A stretch of 64,000 bases of DNA from Flavobacteriales bacterium (lineage in GTDB: Bacteria; Bacteroidota; Bacteroidia; Flavobacteriales; Schleiferiaceae), in contig CP051243.1 in the NCBI GenBank assembly GCA_017795025.1, positions 682,001-746,000 on the forward strand, read 5' to 3'. The notes below the pieces were generated by a model. It ran no database searches. It was given only the letters and a program-made list of their open reading frames with translations, and was not told the DNA's origin. The position numbers were made by a program, and so were the translations under genes. Below, piece after piece: positions 44,150 to 54,545 of the stretch (position 1 is its first letter; each line of letters opens with the position of its first letter).

Positions 44150-45293
44150 TTGTCTTTATTCCTTTAATGTAATTTAAAAACCCTTCCATTAAGGCAAGGT
44201 TCATATAAATGAAGTGACCGGGGTAAGTCAACCAACCGGCTTTTCCTTTTTGCGAAAGTAAGATTCCAAACAATCCCATTCCGATAAAGGCCATATAGAG
44301 TCCGGCGATTAGGCCGTAAAACCAATGTTCGAATACGAGTTGCGGAGCGCTAATCAGGAGCGTCAGTAAAAAGAAGGGGCTTAACCACCGCAAAACCTTA
44401 TGACTTAAAAAGAGTAAGCCTTTCGGCCAGAAGCGACCCCAAAGAAGCTTTTGGTAATAACGTAAATTCTGGAAATTGCCAATGCTAATGCGCACCTTAC
44501 GGCGGTATTCCTCTTCGGGCGATACACTAACATCCTCCCAAACCCGCGCCTGCGGTTCCCATAAAATCTTCCGACGCTGGTATAAAACATGCAGGGTCAC
44601 AAAGAAGTCTTCCATGTAAAAGAGGGCCGGAATTTCGGGGAAATATTCCCGCTCAATAAGGTAACAACCGCCTTCCAAACCCAAAGGTGCGGCGGCAACC
44701 TTGGCTTCAGCTTCCTTGATGCGGTTTTCGAGCTTTAAATAGGTGTCCTCCTGACCGCTTATGCCTTTCTTCTCAAATTCACCGTAGTGAATATTGGCGC
44801 CCACCGCCGACACTTTTGGGGCGGACCGCATGCGACGGACCATGAGCTTTAGGGTTTGTGGTTCAAAGATGATATTAGCATCGGTAAGCAATAGCAGCTC
44901 CGATTCACAATCGTCCTTAATAAAGTTGAGAATAGGACTTTTACCAGAGCGCTGTTTAAAGATGTAGGGAATAAAACGGGGATCTTCCTTTTCCCAACGC
45001 TCGAGGATGGCATTGGTTTTATCGGTACTGGCATCGGAGCCAATCCGAAACCGCAGTTTATCTTTAGGGTAATCGAGGTTTTGCAAGGAGCGTAGTTTTT
45101 CCTCTAAAACCGCTTCTTCATTAAAAGCCGCAAAGAGGATATCTACCTTTGGTAAATCTTCATCCGCCAAAAGCGGGAGTTGCGCCGCATTTTTTAGTCG
45201 ACCTAAAAAAAGGAGGATTAATGGATAAAAGAAATAGGGGATGAGCACCACCAATAAGCTGATCCAAAAGAGATATTGCCAAAACAGCCCCAT
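44115..45293 (-). CDS. Family 2 glycosyltransferase, membrane-bound
   Basis: 392 aa. An N-terminal membrane helix (LFWISLLVVLIPYFFYPLIL), the GT-A catalytic region (VDILFAAFNEE, GSDASTDKT, LLLTDANIIFE with the DxD-like metal site) and GGCYLIERE, with further membrane segments at the C-terminus (LLTLLISAPQLVF, MAFIGMGLFGILL). It should transfer sugars to a lipid or polysaccharide at the inner membrane. It lies 3 bases after the GT4 gene. Confidence 0.9.
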   Translation of the reverse strand: MGLFWQYLFWISLLVVLIPYFFYPLILLFLGRLKNAAQLPLLADEDLPKVDILFAAFNEEAVLEEKLRSLQNLDYPKDKLRFRIGSDASTDKTNAILERWEKEDPRFIPYIFKQRSGKSPILNFIKDDCESELLLLTDANIIFEPQTLKLMVRRMRSAPKVSAVGANIHYGEFEKKGISGQEDTYLKLENRIKEAEAKVAAAPLGLEGGCYLIEREYFPEIPALFYMEDFFVTLHVLYQRRKILWEPQARVWEDVSVSPEEEYRRKVRISIGNFQNLRYYQKLLWGRFWPKGLLFLSHKVLRWLSPFFLLTLLISAPQLVFEHWFYGLIAGLYMAFIGMGLFGILLSQKGKAGWLTYPGHFIYMNLALMEGFLNYIKGIKTNAWQPTQRKQA

Positions 45294-45296
45294 ACC

Positions 45297-46493
45297 TTAA
45301 ATTAAAGTGCGGTAAAAATTGAGCAGATCGGCGCCTAACTGCCGATTATCAAAGTGATTCTCAAAAAACTGCCTGGCCTGTACTTGCATCTCTTTCCGCG
45401 ATTCCTTTCCGTCCAGCAAATATACCACTGCTGCAGCAAAGCTCTCCGGATCATCGGCAAGGATTCCTTCCTTATAGTTTTCGATGGCAATGCCCTCTGC
45501 ACCAATGCTGGTACTTACCGTTGGCATGCCCCAGGCGAGCAGTTCCAAGAGTTTAATGCGCATACCGCTGCCGGCAAGTAAAGGGATTACCGCCACCTTT
45601 CCGTGGGCCACAAAGTCGCGGGCATTTTCCACATGCGGGTAAAGCCATAAATTTTGATTGCCAAGCGCAATAATTTCTTTGGGCATATCTCGACCGCCAA
45701 AGCCCATGGTGGTTTGCGGACGCGCCTCTAAAATAAGCGGCCACACTTCTTTAAGAAACCACTCGGCTCCCTGTCGGTTGGGCAACCAATCGAGGCTGGC
45801 CAAATGCACGACATCATATTTAGGCGGGGTGCCGCTAATGGGCGGATGTTCGGCCGGGTTTAAACCGCAAGGGGTGGTGTTGGCAATGCTTTTCCCTCCC
45901 CAGGATCGGTATATCTCTTGATCTTGATGGCTGATAAACACCACCGCATCGGCCGCTTCTAAACTTTCTTTTTCAAAACGCTTTAATCGGGTTACCTGAA
46001 GCTTTAAATACAGCTTACGCAGAGGGTTTTGCTCATGCGCTAAATGGCGCTCCCATATTTGGTATTCGATATTATGAGCCCGAATAAGCAAGGGAGCCTT
46101 GCTGTACTTCCGCAACAGGGGCAGGTACACCGCCATAGGTAAACCCTCCAGTTGAATGATGTCAAAGGTTTCGGCTTGTAAAAGGGCTTCCAGGCGCTGC
46201 ACCAAAGACTTTTGGTAAAAACGCGATACATGGTAGGCTTGCCGACTCAATAAATTGCTTAATGCCGAGAGCGGCTTAAGGTCGGTATTCACATTAAAGT
46301 ACTCCAATTTAAGCTCGGGTGGACGATGCTTTTCGATTTCCGCACTGCTACGAAAATGCTTGCGGGTATTAAGACAAAGGAGGTGAACCTCCGTGGCATT
46401 AAGACGTAAGGCCTCCACCATGGAACGCATGGCAATACTGCTGCCATCGCGGGCAGGGTAGGGAACTTTATTGCTAAGGATTAAGACCTTCAA
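45297..46493 (-). CDS. Family 4 glycosyltransferase (GT-B)
   Basis: 398 aa. Start KVLILSNKVPYPARDGSSIA is the GT-B N-terminal loop. RAHNIEYQIWE, VVHLASLDWLPNRQG and AVIPLLAGSGMRIKLLELLA (the E-x7-E donor site region) are typical of GT4 enzymes using nucleotide-sugar donors. The start overlaps the end of the LptF/G gene by four bases. The substrate is unknown. Confidence 0.9.
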   Translation of the reverse strand: MKVLILSNKVPYPARDGSSIAMRSMVEALRLNATEVHLLCLNTRKHFRSSAEIEKHRPPELKLEYFNVNTDLKPLSALSNLLSRQAYHVSRFYQKSLVQRLEALLQAETFDIIQLEGLPMAVYLPLLRKYSKAPLLIRAHNIEYQIWERHLAHEQNPLRKLYLKLQVTRLKRFEKESLEAADAVVFISHQDQEIYRSWGGKSIANTTPCGLNPAEHPPISGTPPKYDVVHLASLDWLPNRQGAEWFLKEVWPLILEARPQTTMGFGGRDMPKEIIALGNQNLWLYPHVENARDFVAHGKVAVIPLLAGSGMRIKLLELLAWGMPTVSTSIGAEGIAIENYKEGILADDPESFAAAVVYLLDGKESRKEMQVQARQFFENHFDNRQLGADLLNFYRTLI

Positions 46494-47983
46494 GTAGTTT
46501 TCTTCTTGAAACGGGCCGCAAATATCTCAGAAATTTTCTGAAAGGGTTTCATGTAAACCTCGATATTAAAGATCACCGAATCGGTGGCCGACTTATACGT
46601 AAGCCATAGGCCAATGGGCAAGAGAATAAAGTTGGCCGTCCACATCGCTTGAAAAGGACTCCAGTACATAAAACGCCCCAGCTTTTCGAAGCTAAAACTG
46701 GTTACATGGTGTACAATAAAGATAAATACACTTACTACCACAGGCATGCCCATTCCGCCCTTGCGGATAATAGCGCCGAGGGGAGCGCCCACAAAGAAGA
46801 GTACAATCACCGAAAAGGCCACCGAGAATTTCTTTTGCCATTCGAGCACATGCCGGGTAATAACCAGTTTGCGCCAGTTGTACTGGGCACTGGCATTGGT
46901 AAAATAAGCCCTATTACCCCGCGCAATACGCATGGAGTTCTGCAAAATGCGGGTATGTAAGGAACCCTCAAAGTTTTGCAAGATGCTATCGCTCATCGCC
47001 GCTTGATGGGCAGCAGTATCCAAACTTGGCGTGGCTGCACTATCGTCCATCACCTTGTACACCGGTTGCTTGTTGCCATTTAAGTCTTTATAGGCATACT
47101 TGTCTACCATTTGCTGGGCAAAGGAACCTTGCAGTTCTGCCAAGCGGTCGTTAAGACTGTCTACTGCTTCATCGAGCTGACGTACATTGAGCATATCAAA
47201 TTCTTTACGACCGGTTTTTCGGAGGTCGCCACTTTGAAAATCGTCAAGGTTAAAGCGAATTAAGCTCTCTTCGAAAGCCGAAGTTACAAAGGGCTTATTA
47301 TCGCGATCTTTTCGCTTTTGCGGAATAAGGTCCTCGTAGCTATGCCCATCGTAAAGGGTGATTTCCAAAAACTGCTTATCGTCGGTAACCCTCATTTTGC
47401 CGCTATCGGCTACAATCACCTTAGAATTACCATTGGCCTGGGTATGATCGTAAATTAAAACCTCATCCAAGAGGTTTTGATCGGGACCATATTTATCCGC
47501 GATTTTAATCGAATAGCCTTCAATACCGGTGTAAAAAATTCCTGGGCGAATACTTAAGGCTGGTTTTTTATTGGTGATGTTACGCCGTAATGTTTCGCTG
47601 TGCAGGTTGGCGATTGGAATTACGTAATTACCAAAGAGGAAGGCCCCCACCGCTAAAAAACAGATGAAAACGAATATGGGACGCATCACCCGCATGAGGC
47701 TTAGGCCTGATGATTTCATGGCCGCCAGCTCATAGTTTTCCCCCAAGGTGCCCAAAACCATAATGGAGCTGAGCAATACCGCCAGGGGCAGGGCCATGGG
47801 TACCAAGGTAGCCGAGGTATAGAATAGGAGCTCGGCGATATAATACCATTCTACGCCACGACCCACTAAATCGTCGATGTACTTCCACACGAATTGCATC
47901 AACAAAAAAATCACCATTACCAGGAAGGTAATGATGAAGGGTCGGAAGAACGACCGGAGCAAAAAGCGGTCGATTATTTTCAT
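46490..47983 (-). CDS. LptF/LptG family LPS-export permease
   Basis: 497 aa. N-terminal helices (FFRPFIITFLVMVIFLLMQF, YTSATLVPMALPLAVLLSSI) and C-terminal helices (FSVAFSVIVLFFVGAPLGAI, WTANFILLPIGLWL) surround a long periplasmic jelly-roll domain, larger than in proteobacterial LptF/G because of a 100-residue helical insert (LNDRLAELQGSFAQQMVDKY). It should pull LPS from the inner membrane with LptB. It lies directly after the LolA gene. Confidence 0.92.
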   Translation of the reverse strand: MKIIDRFLLRSFFRPFIITFLVMVIFLLMQFVWKYIDDLVGRGVEWYYIAELLFYTSATLVPMALPLAVLLSSIMVLGTLGENYELAAMKSSGLSLMRVMRPIFVFICFLAVGAFLFGNYVIPIANLHSETLRRNITNKKPALSIRPGIFYTGIEGYSIKIADKYGPDQNLLDEVLIYDHTQANGNSKVIVADSGKMRVTDDKQFLEITLYDGHSYEDLIPQKRKDRDNKPFVTSAFEESLIRFNLDDFQSGDLRKTGRKEFDMLNVRQLDEAVDSLNDRLAELQGSFAQQMVDKYAYKDLNGNKQPVYKVMDDSAATPSLDTAAHQAAMSDSILQNFEGSLHTRILQNSMRIARGNRAYFTNASAQYNWRKLVITRHVLEWQKKFSVAFSVIVLFFVGAPLGAIIRKGGMGMPVVVSVFIFIVHHVTSFSFEKLGRFMYWSPFQAMWTANFILLPIGLWLTYKSATDSVIFNIEVYMKPFQKISEIFAARFKKKTT

Positions 47984-48625
47984 TTATTCAGAAATGTAAT
48001 AACCGGGGTAATCGGCTTTGCGAAATTGAAAAGGATTTTGGGTCCACTTAGCATTGGGCGTTAATTTTTCTACCACTAGGGTGGTAACGGTGCCATTGGT
48101 TCCCCATTGTTTCATGGAGTAAACTTCTTTGGTTTTAGCGTCAATGCCAATCATAATTTTATCAATCTCCTCGCTGGCTACCGGTTTTAAAATGACGTAA
48201 GTTATTTGTCGACCCTTAATGGTTTCGCTGCCGCCCATTTTGTAGCTGTATCCCTTTTCGTAGAAGCTCAGCAAACGGCTGGGATTAATGCCCGCTTCTT
48301 CCTCTTCCTCGTAGGTGCTGATTTGCACTTCCTCATCCTCATGCAAAATATTGTAAAGCTTGGTGCCGATGCGGATTTGCTCCAAAACTTCGGTACTCAG
48401 GCGATAGTCGTCACCCTTTAGCGCCAAGCTTCCTTTTTGCACCTGCTTGATGGGGGGATCAACCCGGGTATTCTCGAAGGTGTAGGAGAATTCGATTTGC
48501 AGGGCCGGATAGGATTTCATTTTCTCCGAAGCTTCCTTTAAAAGGGCTTTGGCCTCTACATGGCTTTGCGCCAAAAGGAAGTGACCCGCAAAAGCGGCCA
48601 TTAGAATAGTGAAAATCTTACGCAT
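47984..48625 (-). CDS. lolA: LolA-like outer-membrane lipoprotein carrier
   Basis: 213 aa with a signal peptide (AAFAGHFLLAQ). SEKMKSYPALQIEFSYTF, GSLALKGDDYRLS and NGTVTTLVVEKL follow the half-barrel pattern of LolA, which carries lipoproteins across the periplasm. Spacing to ftsK (4 bases) and the LptF/G gene (0 bases) shows one operon. Confidence 0.85.
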   Translation of the reverse strand: MRKIFTILMAAFAGHFLLAQSHVEAKALLKEASEKMKSYPALQIEFSYTFENTRVDPPIKQVQKGSLALKGDDYRLSTEVLEQIRIGTKLYNILHEDEEVQISTYEEEEEAGINPSRLLSFYEKGYSYKMGGSETIKGRQITYVILKPVASEEIDKIMIGIDAKTKEVYSMKQWGTNGTVTTLVVEKLTPNAKWTQNPFQFRKADYPGYYISE

Positions 48626-48629
48626 GAGT

Positions 48630-51134
48630 TTATTCTTTATTCTTCTCGTGATTCAATAACTGTTCCAGAGCATACTCATCTGGAATTAAAACTTCTCGGG
48701 CTTTGGAGCCCTCAAATGGACCAATAATTCCGGCGGCTTCTAGCTGGTCCACAATTCGGCCTGCCCGGTTATAGCCCAACTTCAATTTTCGTTGCAACAT
48801 AGAGGTAGAACCTTGCTGCGTTTGCACGATAATGCGCGCTGCATCTTCAAAGAGGGCATCACGTTCGGAAGGATCTAAAATATCAACCCCCACATTACCA
48901 TCCTCATCGGCTCCCTTATACTCCGGCAGCTTATAAGCTTCGGGGTAAGCCTTTTGTTCGCCAATATAGTCGGTGATGTTCTCCACTTCCGGGGTATCCA
49001 CAAAGGCGCATTGTAAACGGATAAGGTCGGAACCCTGACTTAAGAGCATATCCCCTTTACCAATTAACTGTTCGGCGCCTCCGGCATCTAAAATGGTGCG
49101 AGAGTCAATTTTGGAAGTCACCCTAAAGGCTGCCCGCGCGGGGAAGTTGGCCTTGATGATGCCCGTAATCACATTCACCGATGGACGCTGGGTAGCTACA
49201 ATAAGGTGAATACCAATGGCCCGTGCTAATTGCGCTAATCGCGCGATGGGCGTTTCGACCTCTTTACCGGCGGTCATAATCAAGTCGGCAAACTCATCAA
49301 TCACCAATACGATATAGGGCAAAAAGCGGTGACCTTCCTCGGGGTTTAAGCGGCGGTCAATAAATTTAGCATTGTACTCCTTAATATTGCGGACCATGGC
49401 ATTTTTAAGCAGCTCATAGCGGTCGTCCATCTCAATACACAAGGAGTTTAAGGTATTAATCACCTTAGTGGTATCGGTGATAATCGCCTCTTCACTATCG
49501 GGTAATTTCGCCAAATAATGACGTTCAATCTTATTAAATAGGGTGAGCTCTACCTTCTTAGGGTCTACTAAAACAAATTTTACCTGACTCGGATGCTTTT
49601 TGTAGAGCAGGGAGGTGAGGATTACGTTTAGTCCCACCGATTTACCCTGACCGGTAGCACCCGCCATGAGGAGGTGTGGCATTTTGGCCAGGTCGGTTAC
49701 ATAGGTTTCGTTGCTAATGGTTTTCCCGAATACAATCGGAAGTTCCATTTTACTTTCCTGAAACTTCTCTCCGGCAATCAAGTTGCGCATGGGCACCATT
49801 TGAGGATTGGTACTCGGTACTTCAATACCAATGGTTCCTCGGCCGGGAATAGGTGCAATAATGCGGATTCCCAAAGCACTTAAGGAAAGCGCGATATCGT
49901 CTTCCAAGTTTTTAATCTTAGAAATCCGTACTCCAGGTGCAGGTACAATCTCATATAGCGTTACGGTAGGTCCGATGGTCGCCTTAATCTTGGAAATATC
50001 AATCTTGTAGTTGTTGAGGGTTTCAACAATCTTATTCTTGTTGGCCGCTAGCTCCTCCTCATTAATGGTAATATTGGTAGAACCATAATTCTTAAGTAGG
50101 TCGAGGGTAGGCAGTTTAAATTTAGAGAGGTCGAGGGTAGGGTCGTAGGGCCCAAATTCCTTCACCTTGCGGTTCACCTCCTTGGCGCTAAGGGCTTCTT
50201 CCTCCTCCTTTTGTTCAATCTCAAAATCGGTGTCCGATTCCGTTTCCTCCTTGGCGGGAGTTTCGGCTTTAGCTTCCAATTCAATTTCGGCGGTGGTCTC
50301 GGTTTCCGCTTCCGCAGATGGAGGGGTTTCTAGTTCCAGATCTAAGCGCTCTGCTTCGGATGGGGTTTCCGTCGCCTCTGGTTTTTGGTAGGCATCCTCA
50401 ATGCTTAATGTTTCCTCCTCTTCGGGCGCTTCCTCCTCACTAGTTTCGGTAGTTTGGGCCGCCATTAGGGCTTGGGCATCTTCCGAAAGCCCTTTTAGGT
50501 TAGGCTTGCGAAACTTCTGGAAGAACTGGTTCACGCTTTCGGCGGTCCACTTAAAGCGCAAGGCTAGGTATATGAGCAAGAGGCCTAGTAAGAGGATTCC
50601 CGTTCCCACCGGACCGGCTATTTCACTAAGCCATTCTTGGTATACTCGACCGGAGGCACCCGATAAATTTCCTTGTGAAGGGAAGGTAAAAGCTAAAAAG
50701 GCCGGAATCCAGATTAATAAAAACAGGTTAGAAGCTAAGGCTGTCTGTAAGGGACGAAGGTTCACCTTGAGGCTTAGGCGCAAGCCCGCTAAAAGTAAAA
50801 ACCAGGGAATTAAAAAGGCGGCAAGACCAAACCAAAGGTGGATGAACTGATGGGCCAAGCCGGCACCAAAAATACCGAGGGCATTACGGGCTTGTAAATC
50901 CGGATGTTGGACTACCTCACTGTAGCTGAGCCCCATTAAACTTTGATCAGCGGTCCAGTTCCAAAAATAGGAGACAAAGGAACCCGCTAAGTAAAGCGCG
51001 GTGGCAAAAAGGAAAATCCCAAATACCAAGTGGAAGGTGGGGTTACGCAGCACTTCATTTAACTTCTCGGCATTTAAGCGATTGGTCTTCCGACTTGCTT
51101 TTTTGGATTTGCTGTTGGATTTCTTTTGAGCCAT
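48630..51134 (-). CDS. ftsK: FtsK/SpoIIIE DNA translocase
   Basis: 834 aa. Four membrane segments in the first 200 residues, an acidic low-complexity linker (about 225-320), the beta domain (GSTNITINEEELAANKN), and the motor with Walker A GATGQGKS (492-499), DPKKVELTLF and Walker B IVLVIDEFADLI. The C-terminal gamma domain (SMLQRKLKLGYNRAGRIVDQ) recognises polar DNA sequences. It moves the chromosome and helps resolve dimers at the division septum. First gene of the minus-strand operon. Confidence 0.96.
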   Translation of the reverse strand: MAQKKSNSKSKKASRKTNRLNAEKLNEVLRNPTFHLVFGIFLFATALYLAGSFVSYFWNWTADQSLMGLSYSEVVQHPDLQARNALGIFGAGLAHQFIHLWFGLAAFLIPWFLLLAGLRLSLKVNLRPLQTALASNLFLLIWIPAFLAFTFPSQGNLSGASGRVYQEWLSEIAGPVGTGILLLGLLLIYLALRFKWTAESVNQFFQKFRKPNLKGLSEDAQALMAAQTTETSEEEAPEEEETLSIEDAYQKPEATETPSEAERLDLELETPPSAEAETETTAEIELEAKAETPAKEETESDTDFEIEQKEEEEALSAKEVNRKVKEFGPYDPTLDLSKFKLPTLDLLKNYGSTNITINEEELAANKNKIVETLNNYKIDISKIKATIGPTVTLYEIVPAPGVRISKIKNLEDDIALSLSALGIRIIAPIPGRGTIGIEVPSTNPQMVPMRNLIAGEKFQESKMELPIVFGKTISNETYVTDLAKMPHLLMAGATGQGKSVGLNVILTSLLYKKHPSQVKFVLVDPKKVELTLFNKIERHYLAKLPDSEEAIITDTTKVINTLNSLCIEMDDRYELLKNAMVRNIKEYNAKFIDRRLNPEEGHRFLPYIVLVIDEFADLIMTAGKEVETPIARLAQLARAIGIHLIVATQRPSVNVITGIIKANFPARAAFRVTSKIDSRTILDAGGAEQLIGKGDMLLSQGSDLIRLQCAFVDTPEVENITDYIGEQKAYPEAYKLPEYKGADEDGNVGVDILDPSERDALFEDAARIIVQTQQGSTSMLQRKLKLGYNRAGRIVDQLEAAGIIGPFEGSKAREVLIPDEYALEQLLNHEKNKE

Positions 51135-51470
51135 AAGTATATCGCAATCGCAAAAATAAGAACATTATTGCGCCTGTAGCGGCAGCTAGGGAGAGGTAAT
51201 TAACAATCTTTTTGGGGGTGGTGGATTGGGGGATTGGAGAAATGGAGAAGTGGTGGATTGGTAGACTGGTGGATTGGTGAATTGGGTTTTGAGCGATTGC
51301 TTCAAGGCGGAATAGAAAAGGGGCGCAAAGTTTGCCTGATGTTTGGATCTGCTTCTGCATAGTTTTATTTGGGAGTATCTAGATTTGAAGGTTTAATCAA
51401 GGCATTGTGAGTCGAAAGCTATAATTTGGACCTGTTGGGGAATTACAGGTGCTAAATAAAAAGTGAAATA
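51135..51470. other. Intergenic region with GGTGGATT array
   Basis: The divergent spacer between ftsK and a lipoprotein gene. It contains the array at about 51,215-51,306 (GGTGGATTGGTAGACTGG, then GGGTTTTGAGCGATTGCTTC), the same array-plus-flank unit as at 508-604 and 56,958-57,045. Promoters for both genes must lie here. The minus-strand frame across it is not convincing. Confidence 0.6.
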
Positions 51471-52232
51471 ATGCGAAACTTAATAAGCTGTCTAATTGCC
51501 GTTTTAATGGTTTTTGGGTGCTCCAGTAATTCACCAGTTCCAAGACCTTCGGCAACAGAAATTTCTAAGAAAATTTCTTCTAATCTAGCATCATGGAACC
51601 TTTCAAATACCGTTGGAGCCACTATTAACCAAGATACTCTGGAGATTGGGATATTCTACAAAGGTGTTGGCTCCGTTGGGAACGCACCTTATTACTACGA
51701 TGATTTCTCAAATGATTTGATAGTAAAGACTTTGATTTATAAGAATTTAGAATTGTGTAGAAATTTTAGCAAATTTAAATTTGAAATTCTTTATGAGGGA
51801 AGTCAGAAAGTAAATCAAGCTATACTTGGGGATTCTGAGATTGAGACTATTAAATCCTTTTTTGCCACTAACAGTTTTTATCAAAATGTTGTCTATAGCT
51901 TAGAGAACTTCGATTATAATGATGTTACCTTCTTTAATTCTGCAATTAAGTTTATCGTTAGTGAAACTAATGAGAGGTTTAATTTCAAGGGTAATTATTG
52001 GGAGTTATTAGAGTCGTTTACTAATTATTGTGAAGAGAGGAATGAGGAATTAATCGACGAAGCGGTGCTATTTGCGCTCATGTGCAATTTGGTCAAGAAT
52101 GTTGATTATGGGCCTGAGGAGCCCCAAAACGCGGATTCTATTCTCCTTAAAGTTCTGAAAGATTGTGGGATTTCCGAGTCTATCTATGAGATGAATGTGA
52201 GCCAATTATATGAGTATTTGGAGAAGAGGTGA
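51471..52232 (+). CDS. Lipoprotein of unknown function
   Basis: 253 aa. The signal LISCLIAVLMVFGC gives a lipobox Cys near residue 17. The mature part is helical and acidic (EELIDEAVLFALMCNLVKNV) with no motif I know. AT-rich codon use resembles the RHS-associated lipoprotein genes more than the ftsK operon, suggesting accessory DNA. Confidence 0.65.
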   Translation: MRNLISCLIAVLMVFGCSSNSPVPRPSATEISKKISSNLASWNLSNTVGATINQDTLEIGIFYKGVGSVGNAPYYYDDFSNDLIVKTLIYKNLELCRNFSKFKFEILYEGSQKVNQAILGDSEIETIKSFFATNSFYQNVVYSLENFDYNDVTFFNSAIKFIVSETNERFNFKGNYWELLESFTNYCEERNEELIDEAVLFALMCNLVKNVDYGPEEPQNADSILLKVLKDCGISESIYEMNVSQLYEYLEKR

Positions 52233-52244
52233 AGTCTCAAACTA

Positions 52245-52925
52245 GTTAAAAGTACCCCGTTTTATACCCCGTAGCGCACAAAGGGGATGGTCTTCCGAGG
52301 TGAGTAATTGGTAGATTGGTGTAATAGTGAATTAGTAGATTGGTTTACTTGTATTTGGACGATACACGAAAGATGCACTAGAATTTAGAATTCATTCTAC
52401 TAGAACCAGTCTCAAGTGAGGAGGTGTTGCGGCCTAGGAAGGGTAGACGAAAAAATGGAAGTAGACGACTAGCTGAGTTAATTACGATACTTTTTTCATT
52501 GGCAAAAAAGTATCCAAAAACCCTAGGCCTTTCCCTAGGTGATTTTTGCTCCCTTGCGTCCGCAAAACTGTTCGGCCCTAATCGCTCCATGCTTCTTCCG
52601 CCCAAGGCGGACGCAATTACGCTCAGCTCCTCACGATCACTGGGGAAAGGCCGAAAGCTTCCATAGGTGAGTTTGGAGCCTAAGACCATGTTTAAAGATT
52701 ACAAAAAGGGGGATAATCGTTTCCTGTATGCAATCCTTGTTCGGAGGCGAATGGGACCTGAGGAGCCTGTCCGCCTTTGGAGGACAATAGTCCGCTCGTA
52801 GGGCAGTATGGTGGACTCGATAAAGCCACAGGTGAAAAATTTATGAATTAAGTAAAATGTTTCATCGTACTGGCCCAGCCCAAGAGTCGGCGGTTTGAGG
52901 ATTAGGCCGCAGGCGAATCCTCGAA
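52245..52925 (+). repeat. Dispersed repeat block
   Basis: TTGGTAGATTGGTG and ACGATACACGAAAGATGCAC (near 52,310 and 52,358), GGCCTAGGAAGGG module 52,415-52,477, short hairpin 52,486-52,514 (GATACTTTTTT-CATTGGC-AAAAAAGTATC), then the region shared with 39,930-40,040 and the one shared with 30,838-31,140. No gene. Confidence 0.85.
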
Positions 52926-53180
52926 ATTGCCTTTCAGGGCCCTTGATTTTCCCGCCTGCCACAGCCAGTTATGGCGGGCACGGTTGTTTCGTTTTTGATC
53001 AAGCAAAAATGAAAGAGAAGAATTGTTATGGAGAGCGGAATTAGCTTACCAAAAAAGCAATCTATCTCGTGCACCGAAGCAGGAGACTACAAACATTTTA
53101 GAGGCGAACCTTCCAAGCCTTGATTTCCTCGCCCGCCATAGCTTTAGCGACGGCGGGTAGTATTTGCCATAGCCTTAGCG
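52926..53180 (+). repeat. Dispersed repeat: GC hairpins and short TTTCG hairpin
   Basis: Short hairpin 52,987-53,014, where the extra pair G-C extends the stem (TTTCGTTTTTG and CAAAAATGAAA). It is followed by ACCGAAGCAGGAGACTAC and CCCGCC-GGCGGG hairpins near 53,130. Confidence 0.75.
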
Positions 53181-53560
53181 GCGGCGGGCACGGTTGCCTC
53201 CCTTTCGTCCGCAAAACTATTCGGCCCTAATCGCTCCATGCTTCTTCCGCCCGAGGCGGACGCAATTGTCCTCTCGCGGCGGAGTCCTCACGATCACTGG
53301 GGAAAGGCCGAATGCTTCCATAGGTGAGTTTGGAACACGGAACAATGTTTTAATGACTAAAACCATGGAAAAATTTCTGCTAAGACAAAGTTTGAAGTTC
53401 GGAGCCCTCTTGAGCTGGGCAGCAATAACAGATCGAAAGGTAGTTTCTAGAACCAAACTCTCAAGAGGTCGAAATAAATCTAATTAATTAAAGTATTTCC
53501 TCAGGCTGGTCTGACCTGAGATTCTGTGGTACTTTAAGGCGCCAAGCCTTAGAGCAATTG
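53180..53560 (+). repeat. Second copy of the 390-base dispersed repeat
   Basis: It matches 39,880-40,270 along nearly its whole length. A minus-strand frame is shared with the other copy only because the DNA is repeated. Confidence 0.85.
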
Positions 53561-53574
53561 CCTTCCAGCTCAAT

Positions 53575-53760
53575 TGATTTCCTCGCCAGCCATAGCTTTA
53601 GCGACGGCTGGTTGTTACGGATGTCGCTTTAATTTTCAATGGGATCCGTGAGCTCGAGCAGAGCTCTCGGTTACGAACGCCCTATCTATTTTCAATTGAG
53701 TTCGTGAGCTCGAGCAGAGCTCTCGGTTGATCAAGCAAAAATGAAAGGAGAGAGCAGTTG
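53575..53760 (+). repeat. Tandem pair of inner hairpins
   Basis: CCAGCC pairs with GGCTGG (other copies CCCGCC with GGCGGG). Then two inner stems follow in tandem: ACGGAT with ATCCGT, and ACGAAC with GTTCGT, each followed by GAGC-AGA-GCTC. Confidence 0.75.
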
Positions 53761-53825
53761 AGAAGTCTATAATCAGGTCACCAAATCCGAAAAATCAGGT
53801 TGTTTTTTGAGCCTGGAGAGTTATT

Positions 53826-54470
53826 ACTACCCCGTTTTACATCCCGAAATGCAATGAAGGGACTGTCTTCCAACCTAGGTCGGAATCCACCCCTTCGTCG
53901 CACGAAGGGGATGTTCCTCCGGAGTAAATGTTTGTTGTATTGGTAACTGGTTTTTGGACGACACACGATAGAGATACTAGAAATTAGAAATCATTCTTTT
54001 CAAGCTGATATTATGTGAGGTGGTATCCGGCCTAGGAAGGGTAGACGAAAAAATGGAAGTAGACGACTAGCTGAGATGGGAAGCGACATCAGGAGCTCGC
54101 CCACCGAAGCAGGAGACTACAAACATTTTAGAGGCGAACCTTCCAAGCCTTGATTTTTTTGTTTCGTTTTTTATCAAGAAAAAATGAAAGAGAAGAGCAG
54201 TTGAGAAGTCTACAATTAGGTCACCAAATCCGAAAAATCAGGTTGTTTTTTGAGCCTGGAGAGTTATAACTACCCAATCTTCCAACCTAGGTCGGAATCA
54301 ACCCCTTCGTCGCACGAAAGGGACTGTCCTCCGCAACAGAAGGCTATCCCTTAGCAGAATAATAGTAGTACCTAAGAAAGATATAGTCTCAAAGGGAGCT
54401 CCGCGACCGATCTCAAATCTCAAATCTCACTTCTGCCGAAGGCTCGCGACTGGTCTAAGTTCAGCCGCAG
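53826..54470 (+). repeat. Dispersed repeat block before the toxin-antitoxin genes
   Basis: CCCCTTCG-TCGCA-CGAAGGGG hairpin (53,891), GGCCTAGGAAGGG module 54,013-54,075, short hairpin 54,162-54,189, another CCCCTTCG module at 54,301 and AAAGGGAGCTCCGCGACCGA (54,391). No gene. Confidence 0.8.
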
Positions 54471-54545
54471 GCATGCGAATGGTCTATCTTCTAATAAGGG
54501 GCCTTAGCTTGGAATTCTTATTTTTGTATAACACGGCAATTATTT

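Noticed and set aside
51055-51360. Minus-strand 101-aa frame overlapping the ftsK start
   Set aside because: The first half is repeat-derived and it overlaps the well-supported ftsK N-terminus in another frame; the hydrophobic middle alone is not enough.
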